Positions 27,901-36,747 of a stretch of DNA of 64,000 bases are shown piece after piece. The DNA is from Pantoea sp. Mb-10 (lineage in GTDB: Bacteria > Pseudomonadota > Gammaproteobacteria > Enterobacterales > Enterobacteriaceae). The stretch's first letter is position 1, and the number at the start of each line of letters is the position of its first letter. The notes beneath the pieces were generated by a model that worked only from the letters and a program-made list of their open reading frames with translations, had not been told where the DNA came from and ran no database searches. The stretch is from contig NZ_JAJSDX010000007.1 of assembly GCF_021272205.1 (NCBI RefSeq), positions 245,650-309,649 on the forward strand. Reading direction: 5' to 3'. A program made the translations under genes and the position numbers.

Positions 27901-27907
27901 AGTGACG

Positions 27908-28864
27908 TTACTTGAACAGATCGGCGGTCACGGTAAGGTTGCCACCGCTTTGGTTCTGCCACTGGCGCGTAATATGGTAGAACTTAGCGCCTTTGTCTGC
28001 GGCGCGTTTGGCCGTGGCTTCAGACACTTCGGTCGGGGTGCCAAAGTGATCCGAGAAGGTGATGGTATCAAACGGCTGCATCTGCGCGGCGGTGACGGCG
28101 TTCACTTCCTGCACGCTGCGACCATCGGCCATGGTAACGGTATAGCGCTGTCCGGTTGAGCTTTGCGTTTCAAAGAAACGGCCCACGCTGCGGCTTGGGG
28201 AGTCTGAGGACGCCACGCCTGGAATGGCCACTTTTTTCGCTTCAGCGCCGCCCGCCGCCAGCGCCGCTTTACCGGCTTCGGAATCTGCTGGCAGGGTGTC
28301 AGAAACGTCCTGCACCTTACGCTGTGGCGCATCGGCTTTGTATACATACGCCGTGATGTATTGGTTGCCGCCATTATTGGCATCCACCTGACGCACAATA
28401 AAGAACGCCGCCGCGCCTTTGCCTTGCGCTTGCTTCGCAATGGCGTCATTGACGTCTGGCTGGCTGGCGAAGTGGCCGCTGACGGTAACGGTATCAAACG
28501 GCTCTAAACGGTAAGCCTCTGATTTAGGCAGCTCTTTGACGCCACGGAACAAGCGATACTGGGTTTCATCGCTGGCTTTTGGCGCATTGGCTTTATAGAG
28601 ATCGGCAGTAACGCGCCAGTTGCCGCCGTTGCCGTTGGTGTCGTTGATGCCCTGGACATAAAACGCATCGGCGCCTTTGGCGTCTGCGGCTTTAGAGATG
28701 GCATCGGTGGCATCACCGATAGCGTTAAAACGGCCGCTGATATTAATACGTTCGAATGGTTTCAACGCAGCCGCTTGTTCTGGCGTCAGCTCCCGTGCAG
28801 CAAAGGCATTGGCCGCCAGCAGGGATAAGAGGGTTGACGCCAGAATGGTGTTCTTCAGCTTCAT
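27908..28864 (-). CDS. ydgH: DUF1471 periplasmic protein YdgH
   Basis: A secreted protein of 318 residues (E. coli 314). The signal peptide is about 1-23 (ANAFAA), followed by three repeated DUF1471/YhcN domains at about 38-92, 121-177 and 263-318. Each has a phi-x-GRF/HF core and ends in VTADLYK, TAYVYK or VTADLF. DUF1471 proteins occur singly in stress and biofilm-related genes (bhsA, mcbA); the triple form is the YdgH type. AAGGATC precedes the ATG. It follows ydgI in opposite-to-E. coli surroundings but in the same ydgI-ydgH pairing. Confidence 0.94.
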   Translation of the reverse strand: MKLKNTILASTLLSLLAANAFAARELTPEQAAALKPFERINISGRFNAIGDATDAISKAADAKGADAFYVQGINDTNGNGGNWRVTADLYKANAPKASDETQYRLFRGVKELPKSEAYRLEPFDTVTVSGHFASQPDVNDAIAKQAQGKGAAAFFIVRQVDANNGGNQYITAYVYKADAPQRKVQDVSDTLPADSEAGKAALAAGGAEAKKVAIPGVASSDSPSRSVGRFFETQSSTGQRYTVTMADGRSVQEVNAVTAAQMQPFDTITFSDHFGTPTEVSEATAKRAADKGAKFYHITRQWQNQSGGNLTVTADLFK

Positions 28865-29297
28865 AAAAATGATCCTTCGCCTTGCGCAAAATGAGTACGA
28901 AAACGTGCTGGACTCTTGATGTAAAACAGATTAGCGGCTGATTATTGCATGTAATAATCCAGCTGTCTCAGCCTATTTATGTGCCTTGCGTTGACTTTCA
29001 ACGTGCTGAATGTGTATGCGGGGGCGAGAGGGATTTGCCGGCTGGCTCAAGCCCCGCGACGCGAGCGTCAAGCGCAATAAACGTTAACATATTGTTAAAG
29101 CATGGTTTTGCTGCGCATTGAGGTCAGCATCGTTTTGGGCGCGGCAGACGGGATCGCGTGGCATAGCCGCCTGTGTTAAGCAAACGGTGAATACCGGCTG
29201 TAGAGAGTTGGGCTTAGCGTTTAAAGGGAGCGAAGCGGAAGGCGTGAGCGCACGGGCATGAAGGGAGAAGGGCGACCATCGCGTCGCCCCTGGCGCC
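28865..29297. other. 433-bp intergenic region between ydgH and uspE
   Basis: There is no credible gene; one minus-strand frame at 29084-29389 is a shadow running into uspE. It contains the ydgH promoter area, an A/T-rich near-palindrome at 28940-28959, and a GGGCGAC/GTCGCCC hairpin at 29270-29289 that may end uspE. Confidence 0.6.
28940..28959. promoter_or_regulatory. 20-bp near-palindrome upstream of ydgH
   Basis: GATTATTGCATGTAATAATC is self-complementary at 18 of 20 positions, about 85 bp upstream of the ydgH start. It looks like a dimeric-protein operator, and I cannot name the protein. Confidence 0.4.
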
Positions 29298-30254
29298 TTA
29301 GTCGTCGTCATCCTCTTCGTCGTCAAGCACGATGGGCGACTTGAAATCATCGGGCTTGATGGCGAGCAGATCGCAACGCAGGTGATCAATCACCTGCTCG
29401 GCGGTATTGCCTAAAAATGCGGCAGAGAGCCCGGTGCGCCCAATGGTTCCTAGCACAACGATACCCGCGTCTAATTGGGCCGCGATGTCAGGGATCACTT
29501 CCTCGGGCAAGCCTTTTGCCACGTGCGTGAACTCTTCGCCAATGGAAAACTTCTGCCGCAGCGCTTTCATTGCCACCAGGTGTTGGCCGCGAATAGCATC
29601 GTTATAGACGCTGGGGTCGAAATCAGGCAGCTCAATGGCGATGTTGATGGGCGTCACCGGGTAGGCGCCCACTAAATGCACCTCGGTATGGTTAACCATC
29701 TCCGCCAGCTGCGTGGTTTCGCGGATAAGCTTCTGGTTCAGTTCATCATGGTGCGGCTCTTCGCTGGCCAGGTTAACGGCCACCACGGCTCTCCCGCCTT
29801 CCGGCCACGGCTGGTCTTTCACCATCCATACCGGGCAAGGGCACTTGCGCAGCAAATGCCAATCGGTCGGGGTGAAAATCACGGCTTCCAGGCGATCGTG
29901 CTGATGCGCCATTTTTAGCACCAGGTCGTGCTGATGGGTCATCACTTCCTGAATAATTGCCTCGTAGGGGCGATTATGCCAAACCACTTTAATCTCGATC
30001 TCGACGCCGGCCTCCAGATAGGCGTGCGCTTGTTCGCGGATCCATTCGGTGCGCTGACTGATGACGCCCTTGCGCATATTGGCGCGCTCATCGGGGGAAA
30101 GCAGCGTGGTCATCTCATAGGAGAAGTCATAGATGGGCAGGAACGCTTTGATTTTTCCGCCGATACGCTGATTTAAATACACGGCGCGGCGTAGCGCGGG
30201 CTGATCGTCCTGCTGGGCATCAATAGCCACAAGGATATTTTGGTACCTGGACAT
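29298..30254 (-). CDS. uspE: universal stress protein UspE
   Basis: A 318-residue protein made of two tandem Usp domains (about 1-150 and 155-305), the UspE hallmark. The C-terminal domain ends with the G-x2-G-x9-G(S/N) type segment [20 protein letters not shown], and an acidic tail (EDDDD) follows. UspE protects against DNA-damage and oxidative stress and promotes aggregation in E. coli. GAGGAGAG precedes the ATG. It sits just downstream of fnr, as in E. coli. Confidence 0.95.
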   Translation of the reverse strand: MSRYQNILVAIDAQQDDQPALRRAVYLNQRIGGKIKAFLPIYDFSYEMTTLLSPDERANMRKGVISQRTEWIREQAHAYLEAGVEIEIKVVWHNRPYEAIIQEVMTHQHDLVLKMAHQHDRLEAVIFTPTDWHLLRKCPCPVWMVKDQPWPEGGRAVVAVNLASEEPHHDELNQKLIRETTQLAEMVNHTEVHLVGAYPVTPINIAIELPDFDPSVYNDAIRGQHLVAMKALRQKFSIGEEFTHVAKGLPEEVIPDIAAQLDAGIVVLGTIGRTGLSAAFLGNTAEQVIDHLRCDLLAIKPDDFKSPIVLDDEEDDDD

Positions 30255-30331
30255 AGGGCACTCTCCTCAAACCGAAGGCGGTGAGAGTAAAGATAGCCTA
30301 AGTTATCGCAGCGCAGAAGGGGGAAAACTAT

Positions 30332-30367
30332 TGCCGGATCAACAAACTCATTCTTGACGATCCGGCA
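30332..30367 (-). terminator. hairpin downstream of fnr
   Basis: TGCCGGATC (30332-30340) pairs with GATCCGGCA (30359-30367) around an 18-nt loop just after the fnr stop. On the minus strand it is followed by TAGTTTTCC. It is terminator-like despite the large loop. Confidence 0.55.
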
Positions 30368-30372
30368 GAGGA

Positions 30373-31125
30373 TTACGCGGCTTGTTCGCTTTGCCCGGCC
30401 AGCTCAGCCAGCAGCGCGTGGTTTTCAATGGTAATGTATTTTCCTTTAACCGCGAGCATGCCGCTTTTCTGGAACCGGCCCAGCAGGCGGCTGATGGTTT
30501 CAACGGTCAGGCCGAGATAATTACCGATATCACCGCGGGTCATGGTGAGGCGAAATTCGCGTTGGGAAAAACCGCGCTGACCAAAACGCCGCGAAAGATT
30601 CCAAATAAAGGCGGCCAGCCGCTCTTCGGCATTTTTCTTCGACAGCAGTAGAATCATATCCTGATCGCCTTTGATTTCACCGCTCATCAGCCGCATCATC
30701 TGCTGGCGCAGCGCGGGCATTTTCCCGGAGAGATCGTCCAGCGTCTCAAAAGGGATCTCGCAAACCATGGCCGTTTCCAGCGCTTGGGCAAAGCTGGGGT
30801 GATGTGCGCTCATAATCGCGTCAAATCCCACCAAATCGCCCGCGAGATGAAATCCGGTGATCTGCTCGTCGCCCTGTTCGGTGATGGTGTAGCTTTTGAG
30901 CGTACCCGCACGGATGGCGTACAGCGATTTCAATTCGTCGCCCGCCTTGAACAGCGTTTGTCCTTTCTGAATCGGCTTTTTACGTTCAATAATGTTATCT
31001 AATTGATCTAACTCGTGCTCGTTCAGAGTGAAGGGGATGCAGAGCTGGCTGATACTGCAATCTTGGCAGTGGATAGCACAACCACCCGATTGGATGCGGC
31101 GAATGCTGCGTTTTTCCGGGATCAT
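30373..31125 (-). CDS. fnr: oxygen-responsive regulator FNR
   Basis: Global anaerobic regulator, 250 residues as in E. coli. Cluster ligands Cys20, Cys23 and Cys29 ([11 protein letters not shown]), with Cys122 in MVCEIPFE, bind the oxygen-labile [4Fe-4S] cluster. A cNMP-like domain, dimer helix and HTH ([16 protein letters not shown]) follow. The recognition residues Glu-x2-Ser-Arg are kept, so it should bind TTGAT-N4-ATCAA. The probable target fnrS lies 22 kb away in this window. GAGGGAACC supports the start. Confidence 0.97.
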   Translation of the reverse strand: MIPEKRSIRRIQSGGCAIHCQDCSISQLCIPFTLNEHELDQLDNIIERKKPIQKGQTLFKAGDELKSLYAIRAGTLKSYTITEQGDEQITGFHLAGDLVGFDAIMSAHHPSFAQALETAMVCEIPFETLDDLSGKMPALRQQMMRLMSGEIKGDQDMILLLSKKNAEERLAAFIWNLSRRFGQRGFSQREFRLTMTRGDIGNYLGLTVETISRLLGRFQKSGMLAVKGKYITIENHALLAELAGQSEQAA

Positions 31126-31268
31126 AGAGGTTCCCTCATGAAAGATTAACTGCCGCTAATTTTATCATTTTTTGTCCTTTAAGGTAGTGTTACGCGGCAG
31201 AAATCCCACAAAAACCCCACAAATGGCAGGTATTAAAACGTTCATCGCCGTTAATCAATGCGGTTTTA

Positions 31269-31282
31269 TTGATCGACAACAA
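31269..31282. promoter_or_regulatory. possible FNR box upstream of fnr
   Basis: TTGATCGACAACAA fits the FNR consensus at 9 of 10 positions. It is about 150 bp from the fnr start and 130 bp from the smrA start, so either autoregulation of fnr or control of smrA is possible. Confidence 0.45.
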
Positions 31283-31367
31283 TTTCATGCTGCTTTTTTC
31301 ATACAGCAAGGCTGGTTGAATACCAGCATGTGATCGCGCCTATCCTTTGCTACTATTTTGCTTTTAA

Positions 31368-31392
31368 GCGTGAAGCCGCCCTCGCTTCACGC
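31368..31392 (+). other. stem-loop in the smrA leader
   Basis: GCGTGAAGC (31368-31376) and GCTTCACGC (31384-31392) form a perfect 9-bp stem with a 7-nt loop, ending 20 bp before the smrA ATG. There is no T-tract, so it is more likely a leader structure than a terminator. Confidence 0.45.
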
Positions 31393-31412
31393 CCCTGGCG
31401 TGAGAGAACACC

Positions 31413-31979
31413 ATGAACCTTGATGATGACGATCTTTTCCGGGAGGCCATGGGCGACGTGACGCCACTCAAAGATTGCGCCAATACCCAATGGTTACGCT
31501 CACCCTCTACCAAGCCACCGCGTGCACAGCCACATGCCGACCTGCCCGAGAATTTTCTCACCCGTGGCTTTCTTGAGGTGATTCCCCTAACAACGCCGCT
31601 GGAATTTAAAGCGGAGGGCATTCAGCAGGGCGTGCTGGATAAACTGCGTTTAGGGAAGTATCCGCTAGACGCCAGTTTGAATCTGCTGCGTCAGCCAGTA
31701 GAGACCTGCCGTCAATCGCTGTTTAACTTTATGCTCGAAGCGCGTAAGCAGGGATTACGCAATGTGCTGATTATCCACGGAAAGGGCCGTACTGATGATG
31801 CACACGCTAACATCGTACGCAGCTATTTGGCGCGCTGGCTGCAACAATTTGACGAGGTGCAAACCTTTTGCAGTGCGCAACCGCAGCACGGGGGTGCGGG
31901 GGCGCTCTATGTCGGCTTACGGAAAACGGAGCAGGCGCGCAGCGATAACCGTGAGCGCCATGCGAAACGCAGCCGCTAA
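31413..31979 (+). CDS. smrA: Smr-domain DNA endonuclease SmrA
   Basis: A 188-residue protein (E. coli YdaL/SmrA 187). A variable N-terminus is followed by the small MutS-related domain from about 85, with DLR-like LDASLNLLRQPV, the conserved LIIHGKG loop and the GGAGALYVGL strand. The E. coli protein nicks DNA. It lies divergent to fnr here; in E. coli it stands a few genes from fnr beside dgcM and zntB. The stop overlaps the convergent LysR gene by 4 bp. Confidence 0.93.
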   Translation: MNLDDDDLFREAMGDVTPLKDCANTQWLRSPSTKPPRAQPHADLPENFLTRGFLEVIPLTTPLEFKAEGIQQGVLDKLRLGKYPLDASLNLLRQPVETCRQSLFNFMLEARKQGLRNVLIIHGKGRTDDAHANIVRSYLARWLQQFDEVQTFCSAQPQHGGAGALYVGLRKTEQARSDNRERHAKRSR

Positions 31980-32896
31980 GTGTGAAATTTACGGATAGTG
32001 GCGATCAGCACTTCTGCACTCAGGCTCAACGCATGACCGCTGCGGGTAATGATACCCACTGGCTCGCCCGGGCCCGGGGAATGAATGGGCAGGGCGATCA
32101 CGGCGTTATGGCTCAAATCTTCCTTAATTGCACCTGAAGGCACAAACCATACATAGTCATAACGCAGCGCCAGCTGGCGTGCCAGCGAGGTGGATGAGGT
32201 TTCCACGCAGTTGGCGGGCAGCGCGCAGCCTTGTTCATCCAGCATATGCTGCGCCAGTCGGCGCGGCGCGGTGCCCTCGGGCGAAATCACCACAGGCCAC
32301 TGCATGGCGCGTGACAATGTCACATTGTCACACAGGAGCGGGTGCTCAGGCCGCACCACCAACTTCAACGATTCCAAAAACAGCAGCTCGTAGGTGAGGC
32401 CCGCCATCATCTCGCTGCCCGCCATGCGCCCAATACCGATGTCAAACTCACCGGCGCGCAACCCCGCCAGCAGCACATTGTTGTGCAAGGTGGCGACCTG
32501 CACCGTGGTATTGGGCTGCTCCTCATGAAAGCGATCGAGAATTTGTGGCAGCATGCCCATCGCGGCCGTGGTTAACGCGCCAAGTCGAATCACTACCGGC
32601 CTGCCGGTGGCAGGTGCCTGAAAGCTCTGTCCAGCGTGATTGAGCGCATCCAGGACCTTCACTGCGTGCACCAAAAATTGCTCGCCCAACGTCGTGAGCT
32701 GGGCGCCGAGTCGGCCACGTTCAAACAGCCGTGCGCCTGCCAGCTCCTCAAGTTCATTAAGGGTTTTGGAGAGCGCGGGCTGACTGAGGTTCAGGGTGTC
32801 GGCGGCACGGCCTAATGTGCCTTGCTGCGCAACCGCAACAAAAGTATGTAAGTGGCGCAGGCGAATGCGCTGATTGAAAAGGGCGTTTTTATCCAT
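31976..32896 (-). CDS. LysR-type regulator, PcaQ-like
   Basis: A 306-residue LTTR with an N-terminal HTH (LRHLHTFVAVAQQGTLGRAA, SQPALSKTLNELEE) and a periplasmic-binding-like effector domain from about 95. The effector-domain motifs RLGALTTAA, GEFDIGIGRMAG and VVRPEHPLL are those of the PcaQ/GalR-type group that controls protocatechuate and aromatic-acid genes. The start is ATG at 32896. It is divergent from an AAHS-type transporter gene, the usual arrangement of a regulator and its target. There are no pca catabolic genes in this window. Confidence 0.85.
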   Translation of the reverse strand: MDKNALFNQRIRLRHLHTFVAVAQQGTLGRAADTLNLSQPALSKTLNELEELAGARLFERGRLGAQLTTLGEQFLVHAVKVLDALNHAGQSFQAPATGRPVVIRLGALTTAAMGMLPQILDRFHEEQPNTTVQVATLHNNVLLAGLRAGEFDIGIGRMAGSEMMAGLTYELLFLESLKLVVRPEHPLLCDNVTLSRAMQWPVVISPEGTAPRRLAQHMLDEQGCALPANCVETSSTSLARQLALRYDYVWFVPSGAIKEDLSHNAVIALPIHSPGPGEPVGIITRSGHALSLSAEVLIATIRKFHT

Positions 32897-33016
32897 GCGT
32901 CCATCGTCGTGAAAATGACCGCGCTGCGGCAATCAACCAAAAAGGCGTCTGTTAACTTATCTGCAAAATAATATTAACAAAATTAGGCGGTCTTGTCCCA
33001 AAAGCTAACGTGTTGA

Positions 33017-33031
33017 ATAACCAAATGTTAT
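33017..33031. promoter_or_regulatory. LysR-type operator between the regulator and transporter
   Basis: ATAACCAAATGTTAT is a perfect interrupted palindrome (ATAAC-N5-GTTAT) with the T-N11-A pattern of LTTR boxes. Its left arm ATAACC equals the arm reported for PcaQ sites. It lies in the AT-rich 316-bp divergent intergenic region (32897-33212), in which I see no gene. Confidence 0.55.
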
Positions 33032-33212
33032 AGAATTGAGCCGAGTCTTGAGTCAATAAGCCTTTTTAATATCATATGCTTAGCATGGATAAATTTGAAT
33101 AATTCTCACTTAGCCTTAAAAAGGCTGCCGGTTAATGTTAACGATGCGCTATCATAAGCGCCGTTTTTTTTACCAAAATTGATGACCACGATGAACCTCC
33201 AGGAGTTAATCT

Positions 33213-34547
33213 GTGACCCGCGTTGAAGCCGTAGACGTTCGCCAGCTCATCAACAGGAGTGCACTTACCGGCTGGCAAAAGCGGCTGATTGCACTGTGCT
33301 TTATTGTGGTTGCGCTGGACGGCATGGACATCGCCCTGATGGGGTTTATCGCGCCTGCATTGAAAGCGAGTTGGGGCGTCAGCAATCACGAGCTGGGCGT
33401 GGTGATAAGCGCAGCCTTGATCGGTTTGGCACTGGGCGCGATGGTGGCGGGGCCGTTGGCGGACCGTTATGGTCGACGCGTTATGATTCTACTGAGCGTG
33501 GCCTTTTTTGGCGTCTGGACCTTGGCGACCGCCTCGGCGCAGAACATTGAGCAGATGATGCTGTTTCGCTTTCTCACCGGCCTTGGGCTGGGTGCGGCGA
33601 TGCCTAACGTTGGCACGCTGGTGGCGGAATATGCGCCTGAACGGCGGCGTTCCTTTCTGATCACCGTGGTTTTTTGCGGCTTTACTTTTGGTGCGGCGTC
33701 AGGCGGGTTCGCCGCCTCGTGGTTGCTGCCCCGCTATGGCTGGCACGCCGTGATGTTGATGGGCGGCGTGCTGCCGCTGCTGGTACTGCCTTTGTTGCTG
33801 CGAGGCTTGCCTGAATCGGTGCGCTTCCTCATCAGCCGCCGCGCACCGGCTGCCCGCATCCATACCCTGCTCGAACGCATGCATCCCGGGCTGATTCAGC
33901 CTGACAGTCACTACACCTCAACCGAGCCACCAGGCACGCGCAGCGGGGCGGTCGCGACCGTGATGTCTCGCCGTTACCTGTTTGGCAGCGTGATGCTGTG
34001 GGGCAGCTACTTTATGGGGCTGTTTTTAGTCTATTTGATTGGCAGCTGGATGCCTTCGTTGATCAGCACCCTGGGCATGTCCGTCACGCAAGCCGCCATT
34101 GTTACCGCCATGTATCAGGCTGGCGGCACGTTAGGGTCGCTGTTTGCTGGCTGGTTGATGGATCGCATCAATGCCAATATTGCCTTGGGCATCATCTATT
34201 TTTGTGGCGGTATTGCCATTGTCGCGCTGGGCTATTCGCCGGCGGAAGTGGGCTTAATGAGCGGCATCGCTTTCCTCAGTGGTTTCTGCTTCAACGGCGC
34301 TAACACCGGGATGAATGCCTTGTCCGCCAGTTTTTACCCAACGCACGCGCGAGCGACAGGATCGAGCTGGATGCACGGTGTCGGGCGGGTCGGCGCCATC
34401 CTCAGCGCCTTCGTCGGGGCGGAATTGCTGTCGCTCGGCTGGGCATTCAGTGAAATTTTTCTGCTCTTGGCGCTGCCTGCGGCGCTGACTACGCTGATGC
34501 TGCTGCTTAAGTGGCGCTTCGCTGCGCCGCCGTCCGCTGCTGATTGA
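33213..34547 (+). CDS. MFS transporter, aromatic acid:H+ symporter (AAHS) type
   Basis: A 444-residue 12-helix major facilitator. The AAHS signature DGMDIALMGFIAPAL in helix 1 and the loop 2-3 motif GPLADRYGRR are present. Members import 4-hydroxybenzoate, protocatechuate, benzoate or related acids; the substrate here is not resolved. The start is GTG 33213 with AGGAG upstream. It probably forms a unit with ydcJ 87 bp downstream and is likely controlled by the divergent PcaQ-like regulator. Confidence 0.88.
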   Translation: MTRVEAVDVRQLINRSALTGWQKRLIALCFIVVALDGMDIALMGFIAPALKASWGVSNHELGVVISAALIGLALGAMVAGPLADRYGRRVMILLSVAFFGVWTLATASAQNIEQMMLFRFLTGLGLGAAMPNVGTLVAEYAPERRRSFLITVVFCGFTFGAASGGFAASWLLPRYGWHAVMLMGGVLPLLVLPLLLRGLPESVRFLISRRAPAARIHTLLERMHPGLIQPDSHYTSTEPPGTRSGAVATVMSRRYLFGSVMLWGSYFMGLFLVYLIGSWMPSLISTLGMSVTQAAIVTAMYQAGGTLGSLFAGWLMDRINANIALGIIYFCGGIAIVALGYSPAEVGLMSGIAFLSGFCFNGANTGMNALSASFYPTHARATGSSWMHGVGRVGAILSAFVGAELLSLGWAFSEIFLLLALPAALTTLMLLLKWRFAAPPSAAD

Positions 34548-34634
34548 CAGGCCGATCACAGTTCCACGAAATTCTCACCCGCGGCTAACCGGTTGATCTA
34601 CAGTAGCAGCAACCGCTAGCCCGAGGTGATAACC

Positions 34635-35972
34635 ATGGATAACTTTCTCACCAGCGATGCCATCCGCACGCTGTTCTCGCAGGCAATGTCTGCCATGTAC
34701 CAGCAAGAAGTGCCACAGTACGGTACGCTGACGCAGTTGGTCAATGACGTCAATGAACGCACCCTTGAAAGCGATTTGGCGCTGCAAGAGCGCCTCGCCG
34801 CCGCGAATGAGCTAACGCGTCTTCACGTTGAGCGGCACGGTGCCATCCGCGTCGGCACGTCGGAAGAGCTGCGCACGCTGCGGGAAATGTTCGCCGTAAT
34901 GGGCATGGTGCCCGTGGGATACTACGACCTTTCTCAAGCCGGCGTGCCCGTGCACTCCACCGCATTTCGCCCCGTCACTGACCGAGATTTAAGCCGTAAT
35001 CCGTTTCGCGTGTTTACTTCGCTCCTGCGCCTGGAGTTGATTGAAGATGCGGCGCTGCGCGAGAAAGCCCGTGCAATTCTTGCCGCGCGAGATATCTTCA
35101 CTTCGGATTGTCGCGCGCTGATGGCTAAACATCAGCAGCAGGGCGGTTTGAACGCCACCGATGCCGCGCGGTTTGTCGAGGAGGCGCTGGAAACGTTCCG
35201 ATGGCACGCACACACTACCGTGGACAGCGGCACCTATCACGCCCTTAACCAACAGCATCGGCTCATCGCGGATGTCGTCTGCTTCCGCGGCTGTCATATT
35301 AATCACCTGACGCCGCGCACGCTGGACATTGACCGCGTACAGGCGCTGATGCCAACCCGAGGCATTGAGCCCAAAATGCTGATTGAGGGACCGCCGCAGC
35401 GCCGCGTGCCGATTTTATTACGCCAAACCAGCTTTAAGGCACTGGAAGAAGCCGTGCATTTCAACGACGGTAAACCCGGCACGCACACCGCGCGCTTTGG
35501 CGAAATTGAGCAGCGCGGCGCGGCCCTGACGCCAAAAGGGCGTGCGCTGTACGATCGTCTGCTCGCCGAGGCAGGTACCGGGCAGGATAATCAGCAACAT
35601 CAGCAGCACCTGAGCGAGATCTTCCGCGACTTTCCCGATGATGAGCAGCAGTTGCGTGAGCAGGGGTTGGCCTGGTTTCGCTATCGCCTGACCGAAAAAG
35701 GCCTCGCTCACCCGCCGCGGCCCGGCGAATCCGTTGAACAGTTGCTGGCCGAAGTCCGTCTGCTGGCCGAACCCATCACCTATGAAGATTTTTTGCCGGT
35801 GAGCGCCGCGGGCATTTTCCAGTCAAATTTAGGCAATACAGGCCAACCCTGCAGCGCAGGCAATGCACGGCGTGCCGATTTTGAAGCCGCGCTGGGCGCG
35901 CCGGTGCTGGACGAAATGGCACTTTACGCAGCGATCCAGCAGCGCAGCCTGGCGCGCTGCGGCGTGCAGTAA
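34635..35972 (+). CDS. ydcJ: 2-oxoadipate dioxygenase/decarboxylase family protein YdcJ (DUF1338)
   Basis: A 445-residue non-heme iron enzyme of the DUF1338/HglS family, near-collinear with E. coli YdcJ (447). Family members convert 2-oxoadipate to D-2-hydroxyglutarate in lysine catabolism. Diagnostic segments are GAIRVGTSEEL, YYDLSQAGVPVHSTAFRP (a metal-ligand His), CFRGCHINHLTPRTLD (His ligand region) and THTARFGEIEQRG (Glu ligand region). The ATG at 34635 follows GAGGTGA. The aromatic-acid type transporter lies upstream and a zinc-protease gene downstream. Confidence 0.93.
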   Translation: MDNFLTSDAIRTLFSQAMSAMYQQEVPQYGTLTQLVNDVNERTLESDLALQERLAAANELTRLHVERHGAIRVGTSEELRTLREMFAVMGMVPVGYYDLSQAGVPVHSTAFRPVTDRDLSRNPFRVFTSLLRLELIEDAALREKARAILAARDIFTSDCRALMAKHQQQGGLNATDAARFVEEALETFRWHAHTTVDSGTYHALNQQHRLIADVVCFRGCHINHLTPRTLDIDRVQALMPTRGIEPKMLIEGPPQRRVPILLRQTSFKALEEAVHFNDGKPGTHTARFGEIEQRGAALTPKGRALYDRLLAEAGTGQDNQQHQQHLSEIFRDFPDDEQQLREQGLAWFRYRLTEKGLAHPPRPGESVEQLLAEVRLLAEPITYEDFLPVSAAGIFQSNLGNTGQPCSAGNARRADFEAALGAPVLDEMALYAAIQQRSLARCGVQ

Positions 35973-36069
35973 GCAGAGTGTTAAGCCGGTGTGACGGGAG
36001 GCCGGCGCACGCGGATAGCCTGATAAACGGCGTGACGCTTGCGCCAGCGCCTATAGGACTTAATATCAT

Positions 36070-36705
36070 ATGTCACAGATGACGCTACACCTCTTGAATG
36101 CGCAAGGCACGTTAGCCGCACATGCCGAATGGCTCACCGATTGCCTGACCCAAACTTACCAACAGGCGCAAAACGTGATGCCGCTGCCTTGCCTGGATGT
36201 CGTGGTGAAAGCGGGCGGCTATACGCTTCCCGAGAAAGGGCATGCCGGGTACTGTCCGGAATCCGGCGTGGTGTACATCACCGTCGATCCGGCCAATCCC
36301 GCCTTCGCTCAGAATCAGTCCCACTCGCTTGAGCGCATGTTTGCGCATGAACTGCACCATGCTGCCAGGTGGACCGGACCAGGCTACGGCGTGACGCTGG
36401 GTGAAGCCGTTGTGTCTGAAGGGCTGGCCGGACATTTCTCGCTGGAGCTGTTTGCCGGCGAGCCGGGGCCGTGGGAAAGCCTTGCGCCTGAAATTGTCTC
36501 TCCCCATCTGCAGCCGCTCGCCGAGCGCTGGCAGCAAACCGATTACGATCATCCGGCGTGGTTCTTTGGCACATCTCATCTACCGCGCTGGCTGGGGTAC
36601 AGTGCGGGGTTTAACGCGGTGGCTAACTATCTTGCCGCCAAGCCAGAATTAAAGGCTTCCATGCTCGCGCACTTGGAAGACAAGGTAGTAAGGGATTTCA
36701 TTTAA
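36070..36705 (+). CDS. DUF2268-type predicted Zn-dependent protease
   Basis: A 211-residue protein with zincin motif HELHH (in MFAHELHHAARW, about 95-100), followed after about 20 residues by SEGLAGHF, whose Glu/His may supply the third ligand. This matches the DUF2268 putative zinc-protease group. It has no signal peptide and no membrane segment. AGGA lies about 11 bases before the first of two in-frame ATGs (36070, 36079). Substrate unknown. It follows ydcJ by 97 bp and could be co-transcribed. Confidence 0.8.
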   Translation: MSQMTLHLLNAQGTLAAHAEWLTDCLTQTYQQAQNVMPLPCLDVVVKAGGYTLPEKGHAGYCPESGVVYITVDPANPAFAQNQSHSLERMFAHELHHAARWTGPGYGVTLGEAVVSEGLAGHFSLELFAGEPGPWESLAPEIVSPHLQPLAERWQQTDYDHPAWFFGTSHLPRWLGYSAGFNAVANYLAAKPELKASMLAHLEDKVVRDFI

Positions 36706-36747
36706 CGATGACGTACTCTGGCGGGTAAGGGCATTTGGGATGGGGGG

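Noticed and set aside
29084..29389. 101-residue minus-strand frame in the ydgH-uspE gap
   Set aside because: It overlaps the end of uspE in another frame and has no domain or ribosome site, so it was kept as noncoding.
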